Origin: Phycomyces blakesleeanus NRRL 1555(-)
Taxonomy: Eukaryota > Mucoromycota > Mucoromycetes > Mucorales > Phycomycetaceae
Direction: 5' to 3'
Assembly: GCF_001638985.1 (NCBI RefSeq)
Contig: NW_017265167.1
Span: 248,001-312,000, forward strand
Length of the DNA stretch: 64,000 nucleotides
Shown: in pieces, positions 11,513 to 23,823 of the stretch
Layout of the letters: each line of letters opens with the position of its first letter
How positions within the stretch are numbered: position 1 is the first letter of the stretch
Position numbers and translations under genes: made by a program
The notes under the pieces: model-generated
Databases searched by the model: none
The model's input: the letters and a program-made list of their open reading frames with translations, nothing else
Told to the model about the DNA's origin: nothing

Positions 11513-11998
11513 CGTTCATTACATTATAATGAGTATGACCACAATATATGTCTTGGATTTCTGCATCAGAAGCAGTATATTCATTTACAAATTGTCCCAG
11601 TCAAGTTTCTTTTATCTCAAATTAATTCGAAATTATCTCACAAAAAATTCACCCGTCCCAGCAGAAAAAAAGCACGTCTAAATGTTATTAAAAAAACTCA
11701 GTGCACGCACGCACGCACGCACGTACACACACACACACACGTCAAAAGCTTAGACCCTTTTGGATAATTCGAGTCTCCGAGTAACATATTGTCTGTCTGG
11801 GTTATGTGTCAGTTTATATGTGTTCTATGACAGAATAGAGTACTCTTTTTTTATTATTTTTATTATTTTATTATTTATATATATAAATAATAATAACAGA
11901 AACTCGGCAAACAAACAGTCTTCTACCCACACACACAGTCAAGTTATACTTCTCTTCTTCTCTCTATTAAATCTCACTTACTCGATGCTCATTTCCCA

Positions 11999-14900
11999 AT
12001 GTTGCTTGATTCGAGCTTAACCAACATTCTCCTTGTGGTAAGCGTATACATATATATATTAAATATAGAGTTTAGCAGTAATGACAACTAAATCCTCGTA
12101 CCTGTCATCCTCTCCTAGAGTGGCGTGTCGCACATACGATATCGTGCATATACACAGTCATGTCTGCGCTCTCTCCTTCCAGATTTTATTACCTCTGACA
12201 GATCACAAAAGCAAGAGACCAGAATGTGCTATGGCATGTTTGATGCCGATCCAACCACAAATGTCTTGATCAACGCTTTCTGGGATCTTCTTGATCTCAC
12301 AATTCCAGTCGCATGGTGTCTTTCTCAGTCTCAACCCTCAGACAAAACTCTAGTAAACCTTGATTTGTGGGTATTTTGGTTTGACGATAGTCATACAGGT
12401 CTTATTGATGGACATCAAGGTTTACGAGCATTGGATGGTAAGACAAAAGTGTAAAATTCCCTTTATTTCTTTTTTTTTGTTGTTGTTGTAGCATTAATAA
12501 CCCAAAAAAAGAAAAGGCTGACAAACTATAATTATTATAATAACAATAATAATGATGGTCATGGATTTTATCTAAAAAAAATACGCTGCAGAACTTCGAC
12601 TTGGATCATTTACTTGGGAAGCCATCTTCTCCAAAAGTCAGTCTCCTACTGCCTCTCCAATTGCCCGATCAAATCCTAATACTTTGGTGGTTGTTGCTGA
12701 AGAATACAGGCTCTTTATCAAAGCAATTCGTAACTTAATTCAACCGTATGTACCGTTCAATCCCAATCAGTTGTACCTAACCTTGTTCATCTGTCACACT
12801 CTCACCTATCAAGAAAAAAAAACATATTCAACCCACTTCTTTTGTTAAATAGGGCAATGATAGCAAGAGGTGCAATCCCCATCGGAGATTTCTTGGTATA
12901 TCCTTCCACTTGTTATGTTCTTGATGTCATGTCATCCCCATCCCTTAAATCACATCTTGATCCCGATACTGCTACTCTTTTGTGTGTTTCATACAACTGC
13001 TATTTCAATGGGACACATCTAGTTTTTCAACCAATATCTGCTCGAATGCGGGTCAGACCTATTTTACTCAAAGACACTCGAACTAGAGGTAGAAAAGGTA
13101 ATAATATATATATAGAGTGATAAATAAAAAGATGGAGAGAAAAAAGTAATTAAAAATATACGTTGACACCGTGTTTTATTATAGTACTACTTAGTCCCTT
13201 TGGAGACAAGGCACATATCTCCTCCACTGGGACTTACCTGACACCACACCATCTCCAAGACACTATACTTCGTCAATGGTCTTTATTACTCCACATTCCT
13301 GTACAACATCTTATCTCTCCAGCCCCTTTACCCGCCCTGATTCCTGTACGACTGGAAAATGGAGATCTGATACTTTACCCAAGTCGACTAGTCTACGTAC
13401 CTACTTCAAACCGACAGTCTCCTTCTTCAATTGCAGGCATGAATAGTTTAATGGGGTTAAACCATGGAGTTACTCGAGACATCGGAAGAATATGGGAAGA
13501 ATGGACGCACAAAGATAAAATAGTAAATGACCAAAAAGTCGATTATTGGTCCCAAAACGCAGCCATGTCGAATGTTCCTGCCGTACTAGATCTTATGAGC
13601 ATAGATATCCACGCACAGCAGCCGAGCCTAACCACCGTGCTCAATGAACCGGTTGTCTTGAGCACATTTATGGCTTCGAAGGCAGGACTTTCACTTAATG
13701 CCACATCTACTACACAACCAAACAAAGAATCTCCTCACGCGCTACCCCATCACGACACAAAGCTCTCTTTATCTGAATACGCAAAGATGTACTTCACAAA
13801 CCCTAAAAAGGAGCCTACCCCAACCACAAATGATAATATGATGGTAGATACAGAAAGCAACAATATTTCAGAAGCCACTCCACGTTCACTATCAAATATT
13901 CACACTACCAGTCATAATAACGCTATTAACAACACTATCAACAACACAAGCAACCCTCCTCATGGCACTTCAGTTATTTCCAATTATACTCCAGACTTAT
14001 TATTTACAGGCTCGATGGATTCAAGCACTATTACAAAAAATGACATGTCATCTCCAAATGATAATAACCTTAGTCTAGACGATATCGATCAAATGTACGA
14101 CATCCCTACCGGCCAATCTTGGGGATTAGACGATACACTCGATTTAGATAGTTTCAATATGGATGTTACAGAAGCAGATTTTGACTTTTTTGAATCTTCG
14201 CCGGCTCCAAAACCACCTGTACAGAATTCATTACCGAACAAGATTGAAGAAACCTCAGACCTCATGAATATAGACATACCAGATTTACATGAAACGCCAA
14301 TGTCAATCAAACAAGACGCCCCTGCGTCAGTTGATACGGTCACCAACACACCATGCTCGACTGAATTTACCGCAAAATCTGAGCAGAAACCTTCCATAAA
14401 CACACCTTCCTCTTTGACATCAACTACTACCACCGCTGCTGCTACTACTGCCAATACTGTTACTGCTACTCCTACTCCTACTTCTACTCCTACCACTCTT
14501 CAAATTCCCATATTACAACAAACCACCGACCTTCAAGAAATCAACAAGAAGAGCATTAGCTCCTCATGCCCCCTACAGTCTACTATCCCACCAGACTTTG
14601 CACCCGTATTTTTCAGAGAAGCTGTAAACGATGCAAAATATTACGAAGGTGGAAAGTTCACGTATAGCTCACCACATTTACGCATCACCAAAAGAGCACT
14701 TTACAGCCCTGATTATATTCCTAGACCAAAGAAACAAGCCGTCATACCTAATACAACCCTATCACCTCAAGAAAATGCATCACCTAGACAAAATGTTGCG
14801 ATCACAGCTGCAAAATTCAATAACATGCGTATAGACAGCGAGAGTGAAGACGACGTGGGTTTGAGGCGCCCAAGTGCAAGTGCAGCCAGTAGCGCCAGAA

Positions 14901-17900
14901 GTGAGCATGGTGATATTGATATGAAGATGAGGAATAGCGGCAACGGCAGTAATAGCAGCAGTAGTGGCAGCAGTAGTGGCAGTGATTATGACGAGAGCGA
15001 TGGTCATAACAGCGACAGCGATAGTGACACCGACAGTGACAGAGGCAGCGATAGAAACGACCAGAATGGAACTGATCCTGACTGGATCGAGTGGATACAA
15101 AAGGCACAACAATCGATGGTTTATCGTATGGTAAACCAGGAAAACTACAAGAAGATACGCAAGGAAGGACAACAATTGGATTACGACACGCCGTTTTCTT
15201 CTGTAGTTGGTCGGTGGAAGTGTACAACAGACGATGCCCAAGACATCTCAGAGCGAGATTACCGCGCTCTTGACTACCTGTGCCAACAAGCCGTAATAGG
15301 CGGATACCCGTTTTCTGGCGGAGCATCTGATACCTGTGCTTCAGGAGGAGAAAAAATTGAAGGCGAGACAATAAGCGTAATAATTACGCGCCATAGGAAT
15401 ATTATGCAAACAATACAAGGAGGTATATATATTTATGGGTGTGTGTGTGTGTGTGTTTGTGTGGACATGAACTGAAGGCGTGTCTTCTTGTGTCATACAT
15501 GCGATGATAATTATTGCTTGTGCAATAATAAATTCCATCAGAACTTGGCTAATAATTATCTGGAGCTTAGATGTCACACATACTCCTTGTGTTCCAAGAG
15601 ATAGTATCAGCGTTTTCCAAGAGTTCAAGTCAATGTTGAGTGGCCTGTTTGAAACTAAAGTAGAATCTACACCGCGGATAGATGAAGACCATGGGTTATC
15701 TTCTTTAGCACACCACAGTTCGATATCAATCAAGGGCCCCTTGTCCCTCCAAAACTATTTTGAGCTTTCAGGTATATATACATAAATGATTTTTTTGATA
15801 GTATTGCTGTTAATAGATCATTTATACCATCGCTATTATTATTATTTTGAAATATATATATATATATATATAAATACTTGTACTAAAATTGAAATATATA
15901 GAAACTAACCAAGCTCATTCAAAGTATGGTAAATATCAAATCAAAAAACGCCGTCCGGCAGAGCCAAACCTAGCACCTCTTCGACCACCCATGATTCTTG
16001 TCGGAAGGGATGATAATTGTATTGAAGGATCGAGTGATTTGATTACATTTTGGGAGAAAATGCGGCTGGAACCATACGTGTGCCGAAAGAATGTTCAATA
16101 TGTCGTCCTTTGTCCAAAGGGAGAGCGTTTGGAAAGTCAGGCTGATGAATTTTTCCGTAAGGGCCTGAGTGTTATCTATGAGACTTGTCTCTTGGGAAAC
16201 CACCGCCCTTACAATCTAGCAAATGGACGAAATGGTGTAGTACCTGTTGAACTACTAGGTAAATATATATATATAGTGTGTGTGTATGGGAACTGTGAAT
16301 AGCTATAGAGATAATGTAATAATGGACTTACACGTCAACATTTTTTTTTGCTTTTAAAAATTATTAGCACACTCTTCTGGTAATTCTTGGAAGACACGAC
16401 AATACAAAAGCTATATGAATGCATGTCTTACATTAGGATCTGCACTTGGCAACAAGTCAGTTGACAATGATCAACATGTGGTTATATACTTGGTCAATCC
16501 TGTCGAGAATCTCTCGTTTAGTCTAGACCTCAGTCGATGCTTTAATGCACTGAAGATGGCATTTGGCATGGGTCTGTCCAAAGGAAAAGCTCAGCTGGTT
16601 ATGCAGATTGTGCCTGTACAACACATCTTACTTTCATCTTCATTTGGAGGGTACACAAAGTTTGGTCTCAAAGAGATTGCATTCTCAGTCTATACACGAT
16701 GTGATACAGTTGTCAGTAGAAGCACTCGAGGAGTAAGTTCACAATAAGAAGAAGAAAATAGGGTCAAGAGATTCTATTATTATTATTATTATTATTATCA
16801 TTATTATTTATTAATATATATATATAAAATTGTCTTGTCAATCTTATTTCTTTAGACTTTGTGTGATGTACCACCAAAAACAGCGATCTATACGCCTATA
16901 TTTGTGCTTACCAAACCCATTCCGGAGACCATTAGATTTTCACTTAAAAAGCCATTAAGTGCTACTCCTATCCTATTGGACCGAGGAGCGATGCTGCACC
17001 TGGCTTATACCTTTAGCGTAGACAAGCAATGGCTGATAATCGTGTGGTCAGATCATCGAGGCGAACTGCTAGAATACTCTGTCCTAAAAACGACCAACCA
17101 ATCTGTCAGACTTTCCTTGGAGGCTATGCTTACAGAAATCTGGACACGGACCAAGGAAATTGCTCAAAGGACTGGATTCGTCTGGACGTTCACTATCGCT
17201 AAACTTGGACTCATGTTCGAAGATGAACTTAAAGGTAAATACAATATGAGACAATGTTCACTTGGGGTGTCACTATAGAAGATAATGATATCTTATATTG
17301 CTGGTGTGCATTAGTTTGGTCTACGATCGTACCACAGGACGAGCGAATGGTAATGGTGTGTGTTGACCTGCACACATCTCTCCAGATATCTCCTTCGGGT
17401 CCACCCACTCCTGTAGAATATGAAAACCTGTCATTCCAACCATTAACTATCCCAACCATCACACCTGAAACACAGTCAGACACCAAAAATGAACAGGCAA
17501 CCACCACAGAAGACCTTGGAAATAATGGAATTGGAAATGGAGGTGTGCGATCCATAATGCTCAACCATCGAGTTGCCTATTCGTATCTGAAAGAAAAGAC
17601 ATCTTATGGACAGGTTGTGGCAGACCTGAAATTAGATGATTGCTGGATGCTGCCTTTGTCTACTGGGTACATGATATATGATCCACCGAATGAACCCACG
17701 CCTTGTATGGAGCAATACAGTAATTCTCCTCTTGCAGTTGAGGTAAATTAGATTTTGAAGAGTCAGATTGTACAAAATGTATGTATGTATTTAGACTAAA
17801 ACTAACTTGCAAAACCCTTAGATGCATCTAATATGCAACCAAACAGCAAGATCTGCCTATACTACCCTTCGCAAGGTGATACATCAATTCTATGCCCTTT

Positions 17901-18010
17901 CATATATCAACATGATGCCTTCCAGCAGTAATTTCCTTCCTTGTCACATAGTGTTGGTGGAGCGACTCAGTCGTTTATTGCTGACTGTCCTGTCCGATAA
18001 TGTACATTAG
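11999..18010 (+). CDS. MED13: Mediator complex subunit 13
   Basis: Eleven exons: 11999-12037, 12119-12437, 12592-12745, 12853-13097, 13185-15422, 15478-15771, 15902-16258, 16368-16732, 16856-17234, 17315-17742 and 17822-18010. They total 5007 nt and encode 1668 residues. The start gives MLLDSSLTNILLVSGVSHIR, matching the N-terminal block of the family. The N-terminal domain ends near residue 500 (LENGDLILYPSRLVYVP). A long S/T/N-rich, acidic linker follows, with poly-T/A and S/D/G runs. The C-terminal MED13 domain is well preserved: GPLSLQNYFEL, PPMILVGRDD, FWEKMRLEPYVCRKNVQY, DRGAMLHLAY and a final LVERLSRLLLTVLSD. MED13 links the CDK8 kinase module to core Mediator in the nucleus (family knowledge). 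The intron at 15423-15477 is only 55 nt. The start lies about 490 bp from a transposase pseudogene. Confidence 0.9.
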
Positions 18011-18405
18011 ATCTCAAAAATAATAATAATTATGTACTTCTTTTTCTATTCATCCTTTAGTGCTTCTCTCTCTTATTCTTTTTTCTTTCTCTTTCTTTCG
18101 ATTAATTATTTGTTTATTTGTTTTTCTTTTGTACGCTTGTATTCCTAGCTTTGTTTTCTCTTTAGTCCCTCCCATTAGATTTCCACCATTCGATTTATAA
18201 TACACTGTTCTTTTTCTTACTGACATATTTTTAAATTCTCTTATTTAATCCTACCAATAACTAAATAATACTAATAATCAATTGATTAAATAAAGTTATA
18301 TTCTTGACCGAATCTAATATCAATAACTAATCATTACACACTCGATATTCAATATAATAAAATCTTTCAGAGCTTTTTAACCCGTTCCTTGCTAAATTAG
18401 AAAAC
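18011..18405 (+). other. 3' flank of MED13
   Basis: AT-rich, pyrimidine-rich sequence with several AATAAA/ATTAAA-like signals (for example near 18290), suitable for polyadenylation of the MED13 transcript. No gene seen. Confidence 0.45.
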
Positions 18406-18920
18406 CTGCAATGCACACAGTGACAATAACTCTCGGGCCACACACTTTTGATGTCGGACATTTAAGCAACATCTTCAGGTTGTGGTGGAAATAGCGAAAC
18501 CCTCGTTTTTAAATATGTTGATATCTCCATGAATATCTATTTTTTACTGATCAGACAAGTACTGGCCGTAATAGATTTATGTTATACACAACTTTACTTA
18601 ATGAAGAAAAAACAAAAAAATCAATTTTTTTTTTGGATGATGCCTTGAAGAAAAAGTGGCATCAAAAATGGACTTTTTGGTGCAAATAGCCAAAGTTTAT
18701 TAGTAAATGGTTTTTATAGAGTGAAAATATGAGATGTTTTGACCAATATTTGAGCAATCAATGTAAAATAACTTTTAAATGATGGATCGTAATGTGCCTC
18801 ACCATGTTGCTTATATTACTAAAAGCTTTTTGCTCAACCGATTTGGATTTATGACTGATTTTCTGCGTCTAATTTGCTCATTTTGATCAAAATGATCCAT
18901 TCTTATTAAACAATTCTTCA
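18406..18920 (+). repeat. Dispersed ~515 bp repeat, copy B
   Basis: Second copy of the repeat at 7875-8387, in direct orientation about 10.5 kb away. It shares the same anchors (ACTCTCGGGCCACACACTTT, GATTTTCTGCGTCTAATTTG, TTTTGATCAAAATGATCC) and the same endpoint AACAATTCTTCA. Small differences, such as CTTCAGGTTGTGG versus CTTCTTGTGGTGG, suggest independent ageing after insertion. It sits in the 3' flank of MED13, about 100 bp before a MITE-like element. Confidence 0.85.
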
Positions 18921-19026
18921 TTTCAATGGTGGATTCAATAATGGAAGAGTTAGAGAGTTTTGCTTTTCCCGCTATTATTACTATGTCCAACTTTGACTAT
19001 ACGACAGGGACTTGATAAACAATATA

Positions 19027-19145
19027 CAATAGTTCCAGCGCAAAAGGGCGGTTTTTATATTTTCAAAAGGCGGTTTATTTTTCTTTTGGTGTTCGTTTTG
19101 TTTTCTTGATAAGATAGAAACCATCTTTTTGCGCTGGAACGACTG
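19027..19145. mobile_element. 119 bp MITE-like element with Tc1-type inverted ends
   Basis: The left end CAATAGTTCCAGCGCAAAA and the right end TTTTTGCGCTGGAACGACTG are inverted copies with only a few mismatches (core TTCCAGCGCAAAA). The element is flanked on both sides by TATA, consistent with the TA target duplication used by Tc1/mariner transposases. The 119 bp body contains a repeated GGCGGTTT and has no coding capacity. This is the architecture of a non-autonomous MITE mobilised in trans. Neither transposase relic in the window can be linked to it from visible ends. Confidence 0.75.
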
Positions 19146-20711
19146 TATAACACTCTCATAATATCGACATTCTTATATATATATATAAGTTAAAGATGTC
19201 ATCTTACTAAAAGTCCCAAATACCCTAATCTTCATGGCCATATTTTCGTCCATTGACTTTTGTGTATATTTTTCTAGCTGACTCGTATTTTCTCTAGGTG
19301 GGGAATGCTTGGGGGCCTAATTTTTCTTCTTCTTATTTGTAAGTCATTTGGAATATTTCTATCTTATCGGTATTAAATAGTTGTGATATTGGGTGACTTG
19401 TATTTTTGATTAATAAACTTGGTTGAATAGTAGTATTCACTTGGTTTGGTGGATTTATTGATGTAGTTGGTCTAGTTACCTAGGCTGTAATATCGATTAT
19501 ATACAGTTTTTTAGCTTATGCCAAGGATATATTTCTCAAGTGTGTCCTTTGTTTGTATTGTCATATGTGGCACCATTATACCAAATATATGGTATTTCTT
19601 GGTAATTGTAGGAACGGCTATCTTCTTTGATTATGAATATTATATTTATCTATTACTGACCTAGGCAATAACACTAATAAGGTTGTAACCAATTTTAATA
19701 CAGTTTTGTTCCTTCTTATATATATTTATTACAATCTATTCCCTTGCCAATATTTCGTTAAAAAGACCATGGGTCGCATTTTGAAAATGAGGCTTTTACT
19801 AGCTTTTTATATGATACTGGAGGTGACAAGCATGATGTAAACTGCGTTAATGTTTGGATTTGAGAAGACACAAGAAACAAACTTGTCTCTCTGTTTCTTT
19901 GATTACGCGAAAACAAGTATACAGAAGTTGTATATTCTACACAGCTTTGATTTTCCTTACATCTCAATTAACAGTCTATAACGCACTTTATAGTAGACTC
20001 ATACACATATTCACAGTCTACTTTTTTCTTTTGTATAAACAATATATAAAGCAAGGCACGCTCGCTTGATCTCTGTATAAGCTTGTCAGAATTGGATCCA
20101 ATATTATCCTCAAGACTATGAACATAACCAAGTAATATGCATTATAATAAAGGCGTGTAAAAGTTTTTATTATGATGATATATCTACCAATGGTATAATA
20201 GTAATATATATATATATATATAGCTTAAGTCGATAACTATTGTCACAGAGTATAAAATTTAGCTTGGGTATGATGGAATACAAGCCAGATGTTTGATGCC
20301 AAATTCAATATTAGAGGCGTGGGAAGAGTAACAACCAACATTGTGTTAATTATATGATGTCAAGAAGGATTTCTTTATAAGAACAAAAGGCCGTGTGGTA
20401 GTGTCTTTAGTATTGAAGCACAATACATTCAACAGATGTCTAATTCTATTCTCCACACTACACACATACGCCTCACATTACCTCACCTGCCAAAGTATGC
20501 ACTTGGTCGTGTGCCTTAATAAAACTCATGGGGTTCTCTTTTTCGTATTATTATTTTATTTTATTTACTGTTTTAAGTATCCTAGGGACAATCGAGTATT
20601 TGGCCAATGAAAAGAAAAAATGTAATCCAAAATTACAGGGCAAAAGAAAAAGAAAGGCTGTGAAACACATATAGAAAATAATAATAATAATAATATTGTT
20701 GTTAAGAAGTG
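19146..20711. other. AT-rich intergenic region
   Basis: No convincing gene. Open frames such as 19854-20069 (plus) and 19758-19967 (minus) are short, lack splice context and have compositions dictated by the base bias. A (TA)n run occurs near 20206-20221. Confidence 0.5.
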
Positions 20712-21898
20712 ATGGGTGAAAAGGAATGTGACGCTTATTCATCCAATGAGCCGAATCACACACACATCGCCATTGAGGGCCATTCAACACACAGTAACAA
20801 GTGGTAATCTCTATTTTAGGTGTGCATCCAGTATTCCTATTGACATTGGCTTTGTTTTTGTAGTTCGTCAGTATGGTCATGAGCCGTTAGTTTTCCGGCA
20901 AAAAGACGAGCCTTTGTATCTTTCAATTCTGAGCTACCTTGGTCAGATTGAACTGTTGTTAGAAAAACGAGAACTCTTAGGCGATGCTATCTACCGAGAA
21001 GCCAAAGATGGCTTGGACTTGAAGATAGACCGCTTAGAGTCCCGGATCAATTCTATTTGGGAGCAATTGGAACTTTTAGATAAGCCTACACAAAAAGTAA
21101 ATACTCATACTGATAGTATGGAATAATATAAAAGGATAAGGATAAGGATAAGAATCCGAGTGTTTGTGAAAATGTGATTGTGTAGAGTGATTTAAAAATA
21201 AATGGTTTGTAGGATTATCTGCAACAAGTTGGAATGAGCCATATGTACCCAAAAGCAAGCAATCATCTGTTTGCTGAGGATGAGGAAGCCCAGAGCGGGT
21301 CTTCACACTATGAACAACTGGGTTTGCTTTATCAAATGTACCAAATGGCCAAAAATATACAGGATAACCTTTGTCTTCCTGACCACACTTATATAGCATA
21401 TCAATTGGCACTCCTCTATGTAAGTCAAGCTATCTATGGATATAGATATAGATGTAGATATGTTGTTACAGTAGTAGTAGCAGTGAATAAGATTTGCTTA
21501 AATGTGTTGTCGAGTAGCAGTGTGTCAATCAGCAAGATAGCCTATTTGATCCTTACAAGGTTCGGATTGAACTTGAATTTGAAGGAATTAGAGTAGCTAC
21601 AAAGTTGCCTGGATTGATTCAGAATATCCAATCTGACTGGTAAGTGCGACGATACAGATTTGTATTGTATTGTATTGTATTGGATTGAATTACATCTCTC
21701 CCACACACACATACAACACAAATGTTTATTTCTTTCCTCTCCACAAAATTAAACGTTATTACTATTAATAATAGGCTGTACTCCCTCACAAGAGATCTCA
21801 TGGAATTCATCACAAAGGTCTTTGGGCAACAGATTGCTACCAGTAATCTAGTACAAACTATGTCTAATATGGAGACTTTTTTTCTGAATACATTCTAA
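20712..21898 (+). CDS. Uncharacterised 250-residue protein with predicted coiled coil
   Basis: I do not recognise this family with confidence. Five exons keep one frame: 20712-20793, 20864-21096, 21213-21419, 21533-21639 and 21775-21898. The protein is soluble, with no signal peptide or membrane segment. Residues about 40-80 (LYLSILSYLGQIELLLEKRE, LDLKIDRLESRINSIWEQLE) form a likely helical coiled coil. The C-terminal third (YKVRIELEFEGIRVATKLP, then LYSLTRDLMEFITKVFGQQ) looks like a folded helical domain. The general look, a coiled-coil scaffold with a small helical end, resembles subunits of spindle or tethering complexes such as augmin, but this is only an impression. The first exon is the least certain: it was chosen because its ATG and phase-1 donor restore the frame. 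Confidence 0.55.
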
Positions 21899-22527
21899 AA
21901 TACCATTAAAGTTTCTCTTTCTTTATCATTCTTTTTTGGAACCCCAGCTCAACTCAATTCAATTCAATTCAATTCAATTCAATACAAATATATATATATA
22001 CATTTTCCCACGATAAGTTTTATCCAGCCAAAAAACTCCTTTCTGTTTTTATATTTAGTTATTATAGAATGTTCCTTAATTGTATACCAGAATTCACAAA
22101 GAAATATACTGTCTGTATTGTGTCTATAGACCCACTACTTACCTGTTCATCTCTGCGGGATACTTTACACGTCAATACTCTCACACATACATACATATGT
22201 ATATATACATCTGCATAAGTGTATGTAATGTATGTAATATATCCACAATCCTTAGGGTAAAATAAATAAATAAATAAAACGGAAACAGTTGATATTGATT
22301 CTGAATCTAACCCTAAGATTGGGCCGGACTGACAATCGTTCAGAAGAGTCAAGCATTTGTATGAATTGTCATGCTGATAAGACTGTCCTTAAAATAAAAA
22401 TATTAAAAAAAAGATATAAAAAGGAATGTTCAAAGTCTTACTTGTCAATCTAAAATCATCTCCACTTGCTTCTACTTCCATTTCCACTTCAAATCTTCCT
22501 TTTTCTTTACCAATCCAACTCTCCACA

Positions 22528-23823
22528 ATGCCTCCAAATGAACTCTCCAACTCTACAAGCACATGCAGCCAGATGGTTGATTCTCAAATGCATTCCGACC
22601 AGATCAAGCAGTTTGATCCATCATCTTTATCTTCTTCATCATCGTCGTCGTTGACGGCACCAGTATCAGCGTTGGTATCGGAAGCAGTGCCTTCTCCTCC
22701 TCTTTCTCCTTCTTCTTCTTCTTCTTCTCCGAATGAGCCTAGTTTGACAAGTCTTATCAGTGACATCCACAAAGTACTGGGACCTGACCAAGGACTCGAC
22801 TCCAAGAACATTGATGCGGGTGAAATCATTCGTCTTATGGAACAATATAGTTCAAACTCAAAAGATTGGGCAAAATATGCCATGTTTGATCATTCTCGTG
22901 CTTACACTCGAAACCTGATTGATGATGGCAATGGCAAGGTAAAACCAAAAACCAGAATAAGAATAAGAATAAGATTATTCCTTAATGATACGTGTATTTC
23001 GTTGATTTGTCGTCTAACGTTTGACATTTCCTGTTTCGTTTCGTTTCGTTTCGTTTAGTTCAACTTGATGATTCTCGCATGGAGTAAAAATCAACAAAGG
23101 TAAAGATAGATAGATCAATATTTATTGATTCTTTTTTCTTCCATTGTCGATATCGTTAAGGCCGTTTATGGTTGATTGTCAAAAGAAAATTATGCATTTC
23201 GTTATTCGTTATTCGTCAGACCTTCTGATTTGTTGCTGTTGTTGTCGTTCTAGCCCTATTCATAACCATTCGGGTTCACACTGTATCATGAAGATTCTTG
23301 ACGGAGAACTTCAAGAAACTCTTTATGATTGGCCAAATCGCGTTGAAGAATCAGGAGAAAGTGCAGATATCACCGCGGCTGTAGTCGAATCAAAGCCATC
23401 AATTGACGGTGGTGTACCCTTGAATGTATCAAGAGACACGATGTACCACGCAAACCAAGTGACCTATGTTCATGGTAAAGTTCAGCTACAGAAAAAAATA
23501 TACCAAAAAAAAATATACACGCATTAAGATAAAGCCACCTTACCTACTTGAATTACTTTTAACCTATCTATATGTCTGCCTATCTATCTATATTTCTGCT
23601 TTGTTATTTTTTTTATTGTTATTATGACTCACCCCCTTTATAATTAGATTCGATTGGTTTGCATCGCATCAAGAATCCAAGTCAGCAGCAGGGTGCTGTT
23701 TCACTTCATCTGTATACACCGCCATACCAGCTCTGTAAGACATTTGAGGAGAAGACTGGAAAGGCTCGCAGTAGTGGTGTCTGCACATTCTACTCCGTCA
23801 AAGGAACCCCAGTGTGTGACTAG
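22528..23823 (+). CDS. Cysteine dioxygenase
   Basis: Four exons (22528-22938, 23059-23099, 23254-23474, 23648-23823) encode 282 residues. The enzyme oxidises L-cysteine to cysteine sulfinate with a mononuclear iron in a cupin fold, in the cytosol (family knowledge). Key residues are visible: HNHSGSHC supplies iron ligands H154 and H156 plus C161; the third ligand is H230 in SIGLHRI; Y247 in LHLYTPPY could form the Cys-Tyr cross-link with C161. Spacing from H230 to Y247 (17 residues) equals that in the human enzyme. Between the second and third ligands there are about 22 extra residues (around EESGESADITAAV). The N-terminal ~75 residues are an S/P-rich extension. An upstream in-frame ATG at 22426 would add 34 residues; I prefer 22528 for its context (CACAATGCC). 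Confidence 0.88.

Noticed and set aside
12125..12454. Start of MED13 within the frame beginning at 12125
   Set aside because: 12125 is GTG, not ATG. An acceptor at 12117-12118 and a phase-0 exon at 11999-12037 give the conserved MED13 N-terminus, so the true start is 11999.
14089..15371. Minus-strand frames of 135-184 codons within MED13
   Set aside because: They are antisense shadows of the S/T/N-rich MED13 linker, and the sense strand is supported by conserved domains on both sides.
22426..22527. Upstream in-frame ATG for cysteine dioxygenase
   Set aside because: It would add 34 S/T/P-rich residues not expected in the family; the ATG at 22528 has a better context. It remains possible.
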